The translations under genes and the position numbers were made by a program. The notes below the pieces were generated by a model. It saw only the letters and a list, made by a program, of their open reading frames with translations. It was not told the DNA's origin and did no database searches. From Mauremys mutica (Eukaryota > Chordata > Testudines > Geoemydidae), in NCBI RefSeq assembly GCF_020497125.1, contig NC_059084.1, positions 31,836,203 to 31,900,202 of the forward strand: a DNA stretch of 64,000 nt. The letters are read 5' to 3'. Below are positions 1-10,559 of the stretch, piece by piece. Every line of letters begins with the position of its first letter. Position 1 is the stretch's first letter.

Positions 1-1185
1 GAGTTCAAATAAATATTCACATACTTAGCAGCAGCTTTTGTAAGAATCAAGAACGTGGGTCTGGAACCCACGGCTATGGAGCCCTAGATCTCTGACACTC
101 ACATGTCACCACCAAGGGAAACAGGCAAAGCAGTACCTCACAATCCTGAAAGGTTCGGCCCCAAAGGAAATCCTATCAGAGCACCTGCAGCTGCTTGATT
201 GGCTTGCACCCACTACTTAAGCCAGGAAGTGAGTGGGTTGGGCTGTCTGAGCAATGGTGCTGCTTACAGCTGCTGTGTTGGACTCTGCTCTTGCTTGCTT
301 CCAAGTCTGTTCTTGACTCCTGCGCTACTATCGATCTTCTCCTGGCTCGCCCCTGCCCTTGCTCCTAGCTCCCACCTTGCTCCTGCTCAGTGCCTGATCC
401 TCACCTCTCCTCCAGTTCCTGCCCTTATGCCTTGCTTCTGACCATGGGCTACCAGCCCTGGCTCTGACCCCCAGCTCCGACTGCTGATTCCAACTCTGGC
501 TCAACCCCGGCTCTGGCATGTGGCGTCTGTCCCTGGTTCTGACCCTCAGCTTCGGTTCCTGATTCTGACTCTGGATCTACCCCAGCTCTGGTATGTTCCA
601 GCCGACTGGTTCTTTGAAGAGCCCTTTCCAGGAGCCTGAGGGCCAGCAGCACTCCCTGAGGTTTGTATGGGCTGTTGCAACAAGGCTTCCCTGGATCTCC
701 TGTGGCTAGAGTATGTGGCCCACCATCTCTGCTGCAGTGTCTCATGGTTATTTCTCGCAGGCGAACTGAAACAGAAGATGCCTGAAGCTAAAAGAAAAGG
801 TCTCCATGCACCTGCAGCCTAGCAAGACAGAACTGTGCTGAAAAGGGTCAAAGATCAGGCTGTGACCAGGAGAAAGGACAAGGTTCCTTTCAGTTCTCAG
901 TTCTCCCTCTCTAGACTTTTCCCATGCAGCTGTAGGGCTCAGCCCACACATACTTCCCACCTGAATGGCAGTGAATTAGCAAGCAGAGATTTTCTTTATC
1001 AGGGGAGAGTTACTCTAACACCTACTCTCTGCAACTGAAGCCACGTCTACACTTGAAACTTTTGCCAGTATAGTTATGTCAGACAGGAGTGTGATTTTTT
1101 TTTTTAAACAACATTTCTATGCAGTAAAAGCCAAGCGTGTTCAGCAGGATAGCTTATTTCATTTGGGGAAAATGAACTTTACTAA
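1..1185. other. Unannotated left flank with pyrimidine-rich degenerate repeat
   Basis: I see no gene here. Positions of about 270-600 are rich in CT and repeat loosely related phrases such as CTCTGGCTCTGACC and TCCTGCTCCT. This gives short chance open frames on both strands that show no domain. The texture resembles the inner part of some vertebrate LTR repeats, but I found no ends or target duplication. The rest is ordinary unique-looking sequence. Confidence 0.4.
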
Positions 1186-1641
1186 GGCCTGGTCTACATT
1201 ACGAAGTTAGATCAATGTTGGCTGAGTCATTCATATGTCAATACTTAATCTCCTCTCCCACCCATGAAAGCTCTCCATTATGCCGACATCATAACATCAC
1301 CTTCCCGAGTGGTGTCGAGCCATGATCGATGCACTGAGCTCGATGCAGTGCGAGTGTAGACACTGCGTTACCTATGCCAACTCTAACAGGACTCCAGCAG
1401 CTGACCCCCAATGCCTGACACTGACCACTCTGGTCACAATTGTGACTCCACTGCCCGGGGTCACGGAGACCAGAAGGCTCCCTATTCCCTTTAAAGACCT
1501 GGCATTTCAGAAATTTGCTTTTCCTGATTGCCAAGCTTGGTGAGCACATCTAGCAGTTCTCCATTGTTGAAAGCAACTGCCCAGCGGACCACGCCAGCTA
1601 TATACTCCGGATGCACTCCAGCCTGGAGGAGACAAGATACT

Positions 1642-1974
1642 CAGTATCTTGGGCCTTGGGGAGAAGAGACCATGCAGGCACAGCTATAGTCCAACCACAG
1701 AAATGTGGACATTTATGGGCAGATTGCTTGGGGGATGCAGGAGACGGGATACGACAGAGACCGTCAGCAGTGCTGCATGAAAGCCAAGGAACTGCAGCAG
1801 CCATACCAGAAGGCGAGGGAGGCAAACAGTCAATCCAATGCCGAGCTGAAGGCTTGCTACTTTTACAAAGAGCTGCGTGCCATCCTTAGCGAAGACCCCC
1901 ACCACCACGCCGCAGATATCTGTGGATATCTCCAAGGAGCCAGAGTCACGGGTCCCTGCCATGAACAGCGATGA
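1642..1974 (+). pseudogene. Myb/SANT-like DNA-binding protein of Harbinger, N-terminal part
   Basis: Reading in the frame that contains the codon at 1705, the translation carries WGEE, then NVDIYGQIAWGMQETGYDRD, then KAKELQQPYQKAREAN, then FYKELRAILSEDP. This is the pattern of the Myb/SANT-like (MADF-type) DNA-binding domain found in turtle Harbinger partner proteins. The related fragment at 60118-60309 shows the same WGEE and YDTYRQIS motifs, which supports the call from within the window. A TAG at 1687-1689 interrupts the domain and the region after about 1920 drifts out of the family pattern. The protein normally binds the element's terminal sequences and partners the transposase. It is not functional here. 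Confidence 0.65.
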
Positions 1975-2189
1975 CAAGAAGGAGGAAGAGGAGCAAGACG
2001 GGGCCATGCAACCAGGGGTCCAGCTATACCATGAGCCAGACCCTGTTTTAGACTCCCCTGCAGTCCAGACCATCCCAGCAGTCGAATATGGGTGAGCCCG
2101 ATGCAGGGGAAGGAACCTTGGGGGAGCATGTAAATATATTTCCCATTCCAGCGATGTACTGATGGCACCCCCAACGTAACAGGACACAG

Positions 2190-2636
2190 TTATCGACTCT
2201 TCATATCCCGTGAATCCTCCGGAGAGATCTTGATGAACCTTCCATGGCAGGGCTCTGCAATCATCTCCCGAAGATTTCTAGGGAGGGAAGCCTGATTTCT
2301 GCCTCCACAGTAGGACACTTCTCCACACCAGTCAGCGATAACATCAGCAGGCACCACTGCAGTAAACAGGGTAGTGACATACGGGCCCAGGCAGCTTCGG
2401 AATGCCACCAGCAGCTGTGCTCTCTCTGCCTCTGTCCCCCTCAGGAGTGAGAGATCAGCTAAAATAACCCCCCGCCTGTGGAGAGCAGTGGCAGTGTTCA
2501 GTGCCATTGTCCTGTGCTCATAGTTCCATATAACGGCAAAATTCCCTGCACATTTCCCTTGCCCCGGCGGGCCATACTCACCATGGCTAATACTGGGAGC
2601 GTGCGGTGAACAAGTATGCTGAAGCAGCAGTGTCAA
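2190..2636 (-). other. Unidentified 148-codon open frame inside Harbinger
   Basis: An open frame of 148 codons lies between the two halves of the SANT-like gene, on the opposite strand. I do not recognise its product. Its translation has no clear domain, membrane segment or zinc motif. It may be a chance frame in an intron of the plus-strand gene, or a decayed piece of the element. I list it because it has few stops for its length in an otherwise decayed element. Confidence 0.2.
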
Positions 2637-2799
2637 TAGGCAAGTTTTGTTTAATACGTTAAGGGAAAAAAAGAAGGGAGTTCTGAACCTCTGATTTCAC
2701 TTTCTGTTGTGACTAAACTGGCAACGGTACCTCTATGTGCTTTATCTGTAGCTGCTGCTGTTGTGGTTTTGAGGGTTTCCCTCTCCACACCTGCAGAAC

Positions 2800-3226
2800 A
2801 CCTGCGCCAGATAAGGCAAGAAAGAAGGGGACTTGTGATGCCATGTTCCATGAGCTCCTGCAAGTCAATGCTGCATCAGACCATGAGCACAGGGCCTGCA
2901 GGATGAACACTGCAGACAGCCTGGAGAAGGAAAGAGCAGACAGGAGAAAGGCCCAGGAGTCCCAGCAGGAAAAACAGAGGGAGATGCACCAGGCCATCAT
3001 GGGGCTTCTCCAGCAGCAACCCACAGATGCTGCAGGCTCTTGTGGACCTGTGGGTCTCACAGTCACAGCCCTGCCTCCCTTTGCAGTCCGTAAAAAACTC
3101 CACTGCAGAACCTGCCTACACCCCCCTCAACATTCCACATGGCTTCAGGAGCCACATCCCTACCCTGACCACTCCACATCGGGGGACATTAAGGACACCC
3201 ACAGCTTCACATACACTGGCCTGTGA
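2800..3226 (+). pseudogene. Probable C-terminal coiled-coil part of the SANT-like protein
   Basis: The frame contains KKGTCDAMFHELLQ followed by a charged stretch with KERADRRKAQESQQEKQREM, which reads like an amphipathic coiled coil. Recalled Harbinger partner proteins of turtles end in the same way: a DEMF-type motif, a charged helix of R/E/Q residues, then a proline-rich tail. It lies about 0.8 kb after the SANT domain on the same strand, consistent with a second exon. A polyadenylation-like AATAAA follows at about 3281. The assignment of this part rests on family memory plus context. Confidence 0.45.
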
Positions 3227-3675
3227 GAGCCACGGCTGTTGTTTGTGTAGATAAAATGGACATGAATGTTCATTACCCTTAATAAATGAATGGAACAGAA
3301 CTTACGTTTTTAATGTATTTGCTTTAAAATTGCACAGGTTTTGTTACTCGATAAAATTCTATTCTTTGGAAAATAATTCACCTTTATTAGTTCACAACGT
3401 CCGCTCTGGAGTGCCTGGTGGTCCTGAAAGCAACCATTACTTGTTATTGTACAGTCTGACTCAACTCCTAGGATCACTGACAAACACAGTGTTATAAATG
3501 TACAGCAAGTACTACAATGTTAATAGGTGCACTGACAGTTTTATATTCATAGATGCTCACCAAGCACCACACAATTCCTAACAGGCCCCAAAACAGCAGG
3601 GCCAAGTAGAACACAGTACATACACCACAGCACATTACTGTGACTCACTGTTCAAGTGCTCTTTCAAGAGCACCT

Positions 3676-4250
3676 TCAGCCGTACAGCTCCACATTTCTA
3701 ATAGTCTTTGTATCTGGCTGTTCAAACTCAGCAGACAACTGCTCCATCTCTGCCCTCCACATCAGTAGCAACTTCTCCCTCTTTGCTTCACAGATACTAT
3801 GCAGAATACAGCAGATAGCTTTAACCATCGGGATATTATTCTCACAGAGATCCATTCTTGAGAGTAAACAACACCAGTGTCCCCTTAATCTACCAAGAGC
3901 TCATTCAACTGTCATTCTGGACCTGCTGATTAGGTAGTTGAATCTCCTTGATGCTGGCAAGGTGGGCAGTGTATGGCTTCGTGAGCCAGGGGAGCAATGG
4001 GTAGGCTGGATACAGGACTAGATAAATCATTGGTCTGACCCAGTATGGCCATGCTGATGTTCCATGTTTCTTGGACCCAGAGAAAGCACTCCACCATTAG
4101 CAGCTGCTCAATGAATGCCACCAACAATCTCAAATTGGTTCTCACTATGTCCCACAGCAATCTGTCATCCAGAAAAACATCATGTTCCCCACTGCTTCAA
4201 TTTTTCTTAAAGCTCTGCAAATACCAGAGGATCATGTGTCCTGTGCTTGC
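3676..4250 (-). pseudogene. Harbinger transposase relic with internal deletion
   Basis: On the minus strand, 3918-3676 reads RMTVE, a stop, then ALGRLRGHWCC, MDLCENNIPMVKAICCILH and SICEAKRE before a terminal stop. This matches the C-terminal end of PIF/Harbinger (DDE_Tnp_4) transposases, where RMTVERAFGRL and CCVLHNIC are typical. Further upstream, 4245-4045 reads DRLLWDIVRTNLRLLVAFIEQLL, which resembles the N-terminal part. The central DDE catalytic region is missing. In its place 3998-4066 carries a short piece like a CR1 3' tail (TGGTCTGACCCAGTATGGCC). The gene encoded the cut-and-paste enzyme and is now inactive. Confidence 0.6.
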
Positions 4251-4626
4251 AATGCTTACGAAAACAGTGCAGTGCCATGCAAGCTCCATTATTCCGGCAG
4301 ACAACAAGGAGGGCTGCACAGATTCATGGCATTTTTTAAAAAGGCATGACAATTATGGGATATAGATTACATTATGGGATGGAGACAGCTGCATGCTGGG
4401 AAGTTGACCCCTTTCTCCCACTCACCACTGCATGACTTGTTTCCGCCCCACCATACATTGCCAAAATTTCCCAAAAGACAATGTGCTTGATGGTGGTGGG
4501 TTGCACGCTGGGATACCTACTCATGGTGCACTGCACTGTGCATTGACACAAGCATTCCTGGGGAGTATGCGCAGCGCCAATGCAAGGGCTAAGCATGCAT
4601 ATGCACAAGCAATATACTAACTGCAG

Positions 4627-4914
4627 GTTTCAGAGTAGCAGCCGTGTTAGTCTGTATCCGCAAAAAGAACAGGAGTACTTGTGGCACCTTAGAGACTAAC
4701 AAATTTATTTCAGCATGAGCTTTCGTGAGCTACAGCTCACTTCTTCGGATGCATAGAATGGAACACACAGGCAGGAGATATTTATACATACAGAGAACAT
4801 GAAAAGGTGGAAGTATGCATACCAACAGGAAGAGTCTAATCAATTGAGATGAGCTATCATCAGCAGGAGAAAAAAAAAACTTTTGAAGTGATAATAGAAG
4901 GTGTGAGGAGAACT
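4627..4914 (-). mobile_element. Penelope-like element 3' end
   Basis: The segment contains the PLE terminal motifs in reverse orientation: GCCGTGTTAGTCTGTATCC, CTTGTGGCACCTTAGAGAC, GAGCTTTCGTGAGC and CACTTCTTCGGATGCAT. It is flanked by the direct repeat TAACTGCAG (4618-4626 and 4915-4923), so it is a clean, 5'-truncated insertion of 288 bp into the right part of the Harbinger element. The insertion is therefore younger than that element. Orientation is set by comparison with the coding copy at 52668-53360. Confidence 0.85.
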
Positions 4915-5147
4915 TAACTGCAGCGGCTTTATGATAATGTAACTTGCATCAGCAAAAGTTTGTAGCACAGATATGGCCTAAGAGGATTTGCCTGTATAGC
5001 TATACCAGCAAACCTTTTCCAGTGCAAACTAGACCTTGCTCTCCAGCATCTCAAACCAATGCTTTAAAAAGAAATCTAAATTACAGCTTTGAATGAATTG
5101 AGTCACATTAGACGGGAGGGGCCTGCCTACACCAGAAAACACTCTAA

Positions 5148-5404
5148 GGGCTTGGCTACACTTACAAATTTGCAGCGCTGCAGCAGGGTGTGAAAACACA
5201 CCCTCTCCGGCGCTGCAAAGCGCCAGTGTGGTCAAAGCCCCAGCGCTGGGAGCGCGGCTCCCAGCGCTGTCCATTATTCCCCACAGGGAGGTGGAGTACG
5301 GACAGCGCTGGGAGAGCTTTCTCCCAGCGCTGGCGCTTTGACTACATTTAGCGCTTCAAAGCGCTGCCGTGGCAGCGCTTTGAAGTGTAAGTGTAGCCAA
5401 AGCC
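5148..5404. mobile_element. Short Harbinger-like TIR element (MITE), 257 bp
   Basis: The ends GGGCTTGGCTACACTTAC and, in reverse complement, GGCTTTGGCTACACTTAC are inverted repeats. TAA flanks both sides (5145-5147, 5405-5407). The interior is a dense set of GCGCTG and CAGCGC palindromes that would fold into a branched hairpin. It has no coding capacity and is presumably mobilised in trans by a Harbinger transposase. Confidence 0.75.
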
Positions 5405-5830
5405 TAACTCTATTTAGGAGACATATAGAAGGAATGCAGTTGTAATAGCCTCAGCAACCTTTTAAGCTGCAGTGTAGAAAGCGATGCAGGCATTTTAAAT
5501 CAGATCTCATTAGAATTAAGATATTTTTGCTTTGGTGGAAAACATTCTAAGACAGACCAAGCTGAGACCATCAGTCTCATATTCTGATGCAGAATTGCTG
5601 CTAGAGGTCCAAAGATTAAATGCCAGCAGAACATTAATTATAAAGTAACTTCCACAGTTCCCCAAATCTGTTTCTTCTGAAGACATTTCACTATCTGAAA
5701 TAAAGACAATTAAACTATGCTAGCAGGCACTGAGATATCACAGTGAGAGAGACCTAAAACAGACAGAGCTCTTCCAAACACTCTACATTACAATAGGAAT
5801 GCTGCATTTTTATCTTTATATTGTAGCATA
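5405..5830. other. Unannotated AT-rich spacer
   Basis: I see no gene, RNA or recognisable repeat between the two neighbouring short TIR elements. Confidence 0.5.
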
Positions 5831-5833
5831 TCA

Positions 5834-5969
5834 GGCTATGTCTACACTACGCACCTTTTAGTGACACAGCCGTGCTGCTAAAAGGTGCGCAGTGCAGCCA
5901 CTCTTTGTTGTCAGGACAGAGGTCTCCTGCCGACAAAATAAATCCAGCAACGTGCAGTGTAGACAAAGC
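5834..5969. mobile_element. Short TIR element (MITE), 136 bp
   Basis: The left end GGCTATGTCTACACTAC pairs with the right end, whose reverse complement is GCTTTGTCTACACTGCACG. The flanks are TCA and TTA, an imperfect form of the TTA target duplication of Harbinger-like elements. An inner inverted pair, CACCTTTTAG and CTAAAAGGTG, sits near the left end. It is non-coding. Confidence 0.6.
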
Positions 5970-6068
5970 TTAACATTCTAGCAGTACAACAGATTTAGCA
6001 TTTGTCCTCATTTATATTTTAAAATAGTGTCTGGAGATCTGCTATGTGGGTAAACCACAAAAGTCTGA

Positions 6069-6363
6069 GGGTATGTCTACGCTACCCGCCGAATTGATGG
6101 GCAGCAATCGATCCAGCAGGGGTCAATTTATCGCGTCTAGTCTAGACGCAATAGATCAACCCCTGAGCGCTCTACCGTTGACTCCTATACTCCACCGCCA
6201 CAAGAGGCACAGGCAGAGTCGATGGGGGAGCGGCAGCAGTCGACTCACCGCAGTGAAGACACCGCGGTAAGTAGGTCTAAGCACGTCGACTTCAGCTACT
6301 TTATTCACGTAGCTGAAGTTGTGTAACTTAGATCGATCCCCGCCCCCCAGTGTAGACCAGGCC
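6069..6363. mobile_element. Short TIR element (MITE), 295 bp
   Basis: The left end GGTATGTCTACGCTAC pairs with the right end, whose reverse complement is GGCCTGGTCTACACTGG. Both sides carry TGA (6066-6068, 6364-6366). The interior holds the palindromes GTCTAGTCTAGAC and TCAGCTAC...GTAGCTGA. The terminal TATGTCTAC core is the same as in the Harbinger elements at 26534 and 44268, so it is probably moved by the same enzymes. Confidence 0.65.
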
Positions 6364-7815
6364 TGAATACTTAATGCAGAATTGCTCTGAGTAGCACATG
6401 AGGGAAATACGCTAACAGACCTTGTGCCTCCATTCGCATTTCTTGGTATCAGCTGCAGCTGGTGTCCTCTCCAGGAGCTGAGCACATCACATCTCCCACA
6501 TAATCCCTTCCCCTCAAAGTTTCCACACCCGTTGGAGAGGGAGTCAAGGCCAGGACTCAGGCATGGCTATGCACATAAGGCAGAATTCCCTCTTCAGCAG
6601 GACTTAAGTTCTTATCACCGAGGCTCCTGAAAGGTTTCATGGCTGTTCATCATTGTTCCGCTGAACCCTGCCAGCCCCTGGCAGCAATCACAGACAAATG
6701 GCATCTTGTGTAACCCACACACCTCCTGGGTGTGGCGTTCTGTCCCATCTAGTGACACCGAGACCACTTAGAGAGAGACTGATGAGTCTGCTCTACAGCC
6801 TTAGCTAACAGACAGTGGCTTTTACCTCATACGGTAGAGGCTCATGCAGTAAACTCCAGAGGCCCCACGTTCAGTCCTGCCTGCCAATGACCAGGGTTTG
6901 CCAGCATTACACTTGCACTGCCACTGAGTCACAGAGCCAGGTGAGCTTTACACATTTACAAACAAACAAGTTCAGCTCAGCTCAGCTTTCATTTGAAAAG
7001 GAAAACCTCCCTGGGACCTCTCAGCAACATGTCATGTGAGACAAAGCGAAGGATTCGCCTCTTCCTGGACAACGCTGAGATGGAAACAGCTGCTGCTGAA
7101 ATAAAATAATGCTTTGCACTTTGGTGGCACCTTCTACAAGAAGGTCGTCAAGTGCTTTACAAACGCTAACAAATTCATATCTCCTACTCTGTGAGAATGG
7201 CATCCTGGGGTTCCTTTGTATCAGGTTATTAGTAACCATGTAAGACTGAGGATGGAAGTCTCCTGGACCATACTGGCCCTTTCCAAGGGTTTCTGCAAAC
7301 ACAGTCCCATGGAACAAAGGAAACAACCCCTGGTGGAGAGGAAGTGGCTCTGGGGTGGCACAGTTTGTGTGGTGAGGAGAACCCAGCTGCTAACTCTGTC
7401 TTGGGCCTGGACCAGAGCCTTGGAGTGTGAATGGGACAACAGAATTTTGCTAATTTACACTCCTGACTGGACACCCCAACATGCAACAAAGACAATGCAA
7501 CACAAAGTGTACTATGTCCAGGTAAGTAACTGCAGCATTGTCTGTCAAAACAGAGCTCATCATGCTTCCAACCCTAATCTTCTATTATTCCATGCCAACA
7601 GTGCCCTGCCATGCCAACTCTAGCACCACTTTTTTTTTCTTTTTGGTGGCACATATAATGTGCAGTGTAGAAAGGTATAGCCTGGTGGGGCTCTAGCTTC
7701 AGCAGATTTGACTCAAACGCCCAGCATGTTGGTGCAGTAAGAAGAGGCTATTATTACAGACTCATTTTGCAGAGCAGAACCACACTAAGCCTCACAGAAG
7801 CATTGCAAGGAAGGT
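6364..7815. other. Unannotated, no gene recognised
   Basis: Several open frames of 60-135 codons occur, none with a recognisable domain or splice context. A CTCAGCT microsatellite-like run sits near 6975. I see no RNA gene. Confidence 0.45.
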
Positions 7816-7940
7816 ATCTTCATTATCATAATTACTATGTTACAGATGTGGAAGCTAACGCATAAAGAGTAACTTGCCCAATGTCATTCAGGCAAACTGG
7901 AGGACTCTGGGACAGAGCTCCGGACTCCAGTCTGCCTGCA
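7816..7940 (-). repeat. MIR-like ancient SINE relic
   Basis: The order ATTATCATAATTACTATGTTACAGATG, then AACTTGCCCAATGTCA, then GACAGAGCTCCGGACTCCAGTC follows the reverse-complement layout of MIR/CORE-type SINEs (a 'TTACAGATG...GAGG...TTGCCCAAGGTCA' core). Divergence is high, so this is an old copy. The call is by eye only. Confidence 0.5.
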
Positions 7941-7992
7941 AACCCACACTTACACCTTGCCTCAATTCTCAAGGACTCAGCTCAGTTTCTGG

Positions 7993-8068
7993 TGGCACCT
8001 TAAAGACTAACAAATTTATTTGGGCATAAGCTTTCGTGGATAAAAAACCCACTTCTTCAGATGCATGG
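7993..8068 (-). mobile_element. Very short Penelope-like element 3' end, 76 bp
   Basis: The core TGGCACCTTAAAGACTAAC, ATAAGCTTTCGTGG and CCCACTTCTTCAGATGCAT are PLE terminal motifs in minus orientation. The copy is bounded by a 17-bp direct repeat with one mismatch, CTCAGCTCAGTTTCTGG (7976-7992) and CTCAGCTCGGTTTCTGG (8069-8085). This shows that a very severely truncated copy still made a normal target duplication. Confidence 0.85.
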
Positions 8069-8241
8069 CTCAGCTCGGTTTCTGGATCAGTTACCAGGTG
8101 GTGATGAGATGGCAAACTTACACTCGGCTGTTGCTGACATGGGGATTCCCTATAATGTAGCTGAACTAGGATTATACTCCTAAAACTTGGTTAATTTAAG
8201 AGTTATGGTTGCTCTGGTGCATTTCCTGTCACCATAATCAC

Positions 8242-8712
8242 CAGTGGCAGATTAATGATTTTGCCGCCCCAAGGCCCTAAAAATAATTGCCGCCCCCGGC
8301 CCCATATGAACTTGTTTTAGTTTTTTTACAAATTCTTTTGAACTAAAATGAATCTAAATATCATTAAAATAATTGAAAATTTACAAATTTTATTATAAAT
8401 AAAATTACAAGTACAGCAGACCCTCGCTTGAATGCACATCTGTATAGCGCAATTTCGCTTATAGCACGGGACAGCGCATGGATCCAAAACGGAGAACCGC
8501 TTAATTTCTTCCTTCCGGTCATATTATTAACGTTTAGGATTCTCGCGAGTATGTTTACTAAATGGCGTCGCGCCGTCATTGGTGGTTTAAATACGCGCTA
8601 TGATTGGTAGAATCACAGCTTCACTGACGCCGCAATTACAAAAATGCTGCTATTATAAATTTGCCGCCCCTGCAAATTTGCCGCCCTAGGCCTAGGCGAT
8701 AATACGCCACTG
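8242..8712. mobile_element. hAT-like non-autonomous element, 471 bp
   Basis: The ends are CAGTGGCAG and GCCACTG. They are flanked by ATAATCAC (8234-8241) and TTAATCAC (8713-8720), an 8-bp duplication with one mismatch as expected for hAT. The phrase TTGCCGCCC appears near both ends. A stretch at about 8410-8640 (ACAGCAGACCCTCGCTTG, then CGCAATTTCGCTTATAGC) looks like part of a Tigger/pogo-type element nested inside, though I could not find its other end. Confidence 0.6.
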
Positions 8713-9734
8713 TTAATCACAAAAAATCAAAGAAACCCTCAGTTCAGGCAACATGAGCATCCAGATCAACCTCAACTCATCTCTCTTACCAACTACACAC
8801 TGTAATACCCAACACATCCACAGCCTCCTCCCATACACCACAATCTCCATTTAAATAGTGGCATATAACTAACTACAGTGCACCAAAAACAGAAATCTGA
8901 CCTCAGCAACAGCAAGATATATTTCCTATTGACACACGTGACAAGTCTATACTGTGTTGTCTGAACATGGAAAAGCATGAAATCAGAGTTCAGATTCTGC
9001 CTCTAAATGGGAGTTTGAGGCACTGAGTATTTGGAGGAAACATGAGAGGAAAATATGGCAGATGGAACAGGAAGGTAACCCTCCCCTTAAAGACCTAGCA
9101 TTCCATCGGCCTCCGCACCAAGAAGAAAACCAGGATGATTAAGCATCAATGAACTGTTTATATTCTGAATTATTTCTTTAGAAAATTCCCCACTGCTTTG
9201 CAATGTGAAGCCCTAGTAGAATTTGAAGCTTGTGACTCTGAGACTAGCATAGAATATGGTTTGAAAAACATTAGCATCTCTGGGGAAATGTGAGAAAGGA
9301 ATTAGCTGAAATCTTCTGAACTCTGAGAAGGTGCTAAAGAGTATGCAAAGTCCCTAGAAAACTACAGCTTGTGGCCCTACATCTCTCCACTGAGATGGAT
9401 TTTTGTGCATGTCTTGAGCTAGGAGAGCTGTGGAGCTGCTAGGAAGATGCCACCATATTCAGTGCTGCATGGCAGCTTGCAGAAGCCATTTTGCTCTGCA
9501 GCATTTTGGGCTTAAGAGAACATGTGCTGTCTCAGACACGTCATCCCAAATGAGCGATGCGGATTGTATGCTATTATCATCAAGGTCCTTGCTGTTGGCT
9601 TCCTGTCTCTCTTCTGGCACGCTCCTGGGAGCTGTGTACCCAGCATGTGGCAGTTTGTCAGAACACAGTGAGATTAGGGAAACTGGCTGGGAGCAACTTG
9701 AGCAAGTGCTCTCTAGCAGCGGGCCAACATAGCC
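8713..9734. other. Unannotated, no gene recognised
   Basis: The sequence appears unique. The open frames at 9430-9880 overlap on both strands and show no domain. Confidence 0.45.
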
Positions 9735-9759
9735 GCCCCCCCCCCCCCACACACACACA
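9735..9759. repeat. Simple repeat, poly-C followed by CA
   Basis: A run of 14 C is followed by an ACACACACA tract. It is short and probably polymorphic. Confidence 0.9.
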
Positions 9760-9937
9760 TTGTTCAGTACTACTAAGACCAGGATACGATCAGACTAAAA
9801 CTACAATTGACTTCTGTTGGTTAATATTTATTCTGATATGGTCTGGAACAGTTCAGTGCAGTTATCCTTACAAGGAATAAGCTCAAGACATTTGGAAGAA
9901 TAACTACCAAAGACCACATGGACATTACATTGCATAC

Positions 9938-10555
9938 TGTGATGGGGCAAGGCCAGATGGCTACAGTAAAGTAGAGAGGAACAGGTATGTTAGCCCCAGG
10001 CTAAACAAATCCCTAGTACCATGGTAACCAAATGGCAATTGCTCCAGGTTAATCAAGACAACTGGGGCCAATTAAGATCTTTCTAGAAGGCAGTGGAGAT
10101 AGCTACATTGATTGGGACACCTGAAGACAATCAAGGGCTGGCTGGAACTAGTTAAAAGCCTCCCAGTTAGTCAGTGAGATTCACGTGTGAGGAACTGGGA
10201 GCAAGAGGCGCAAGGAGCTGAGAGTGAACTGCTGGAGGATTGAGGAGTACAAGCATTATCAGACACCAGGAGGAAGGTCCTTGTTTGGGGGAGGCCATGG
10301 GGAGGTAGCCCAGGGAGTTGTAGCTGTCATGCAGCTGTTACTGGAGGCACTATAGATAGCTGCGATCCACAGGGCCCTGGGCTGGAACCCAGAGTAGAGG
10401 GTGAGCCCGGGTTCCCCCCAAACCTCCCAACTCCTGATCAGACACAGGAGGAGTTGACCCAGACTGTGGGTTCCACCAGAGGGGAATATCACTGAGGTGA
10501 GCAAATCCGCCAATAAGCGCAGGACCCACCAAGGTAGAGGAGGAACTTTGTCACA
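9938..10555 (+). mobile_element. Solo LTR, family A (618 bp)
   Basis: The element begins TGTGATGGGG and ends TTTGTCACA, the TG...CA ends of retroviral-type LTRs, and is flanked by ATAC on both sides (9934-9937, 10556-10559). It shares the core GAGTAGAGGG, CCCGGGTTCCCCCC and AAGCGCAGGACCCA with the LTR at 58998-59711, so both belong to one family. No internal retroviral genes are present, so it is a solo LTR left by recombination between the two LTRs of a provirus. The open frames inside it have no known product. Confidence 0.7.
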
Positions 10556-10559
10556 ATAC

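Larger units (their letters stand above)
1186..4978 (+). mobile_element. PIF/Harbinger DNA transposon, two-gene, decayed
   Basis: The left end GGCCTGGTCTACATTAC and the right end, which reads GGCCATATCTGTGCTAC on the minus strand, form imperfect terminal inverted repeats. Both ends are flanked by TAA (1183-1185 and 4979-4981), the three-base target duplication of PIF/Harbinger. Inside are a plus-strand Myb/SANT-like protein relic and a convergent minus-strand transposase relic. This is the usual two-protein arrangement of these elements, in which the SANT-like partner helps the transposase reach the nucleus and bind DNA. A PLE (4627-4914 plus its 9-bp target duplication) lies inside the right end. 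Both genes are broken, so the element is dead. Confidence 0.7.
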
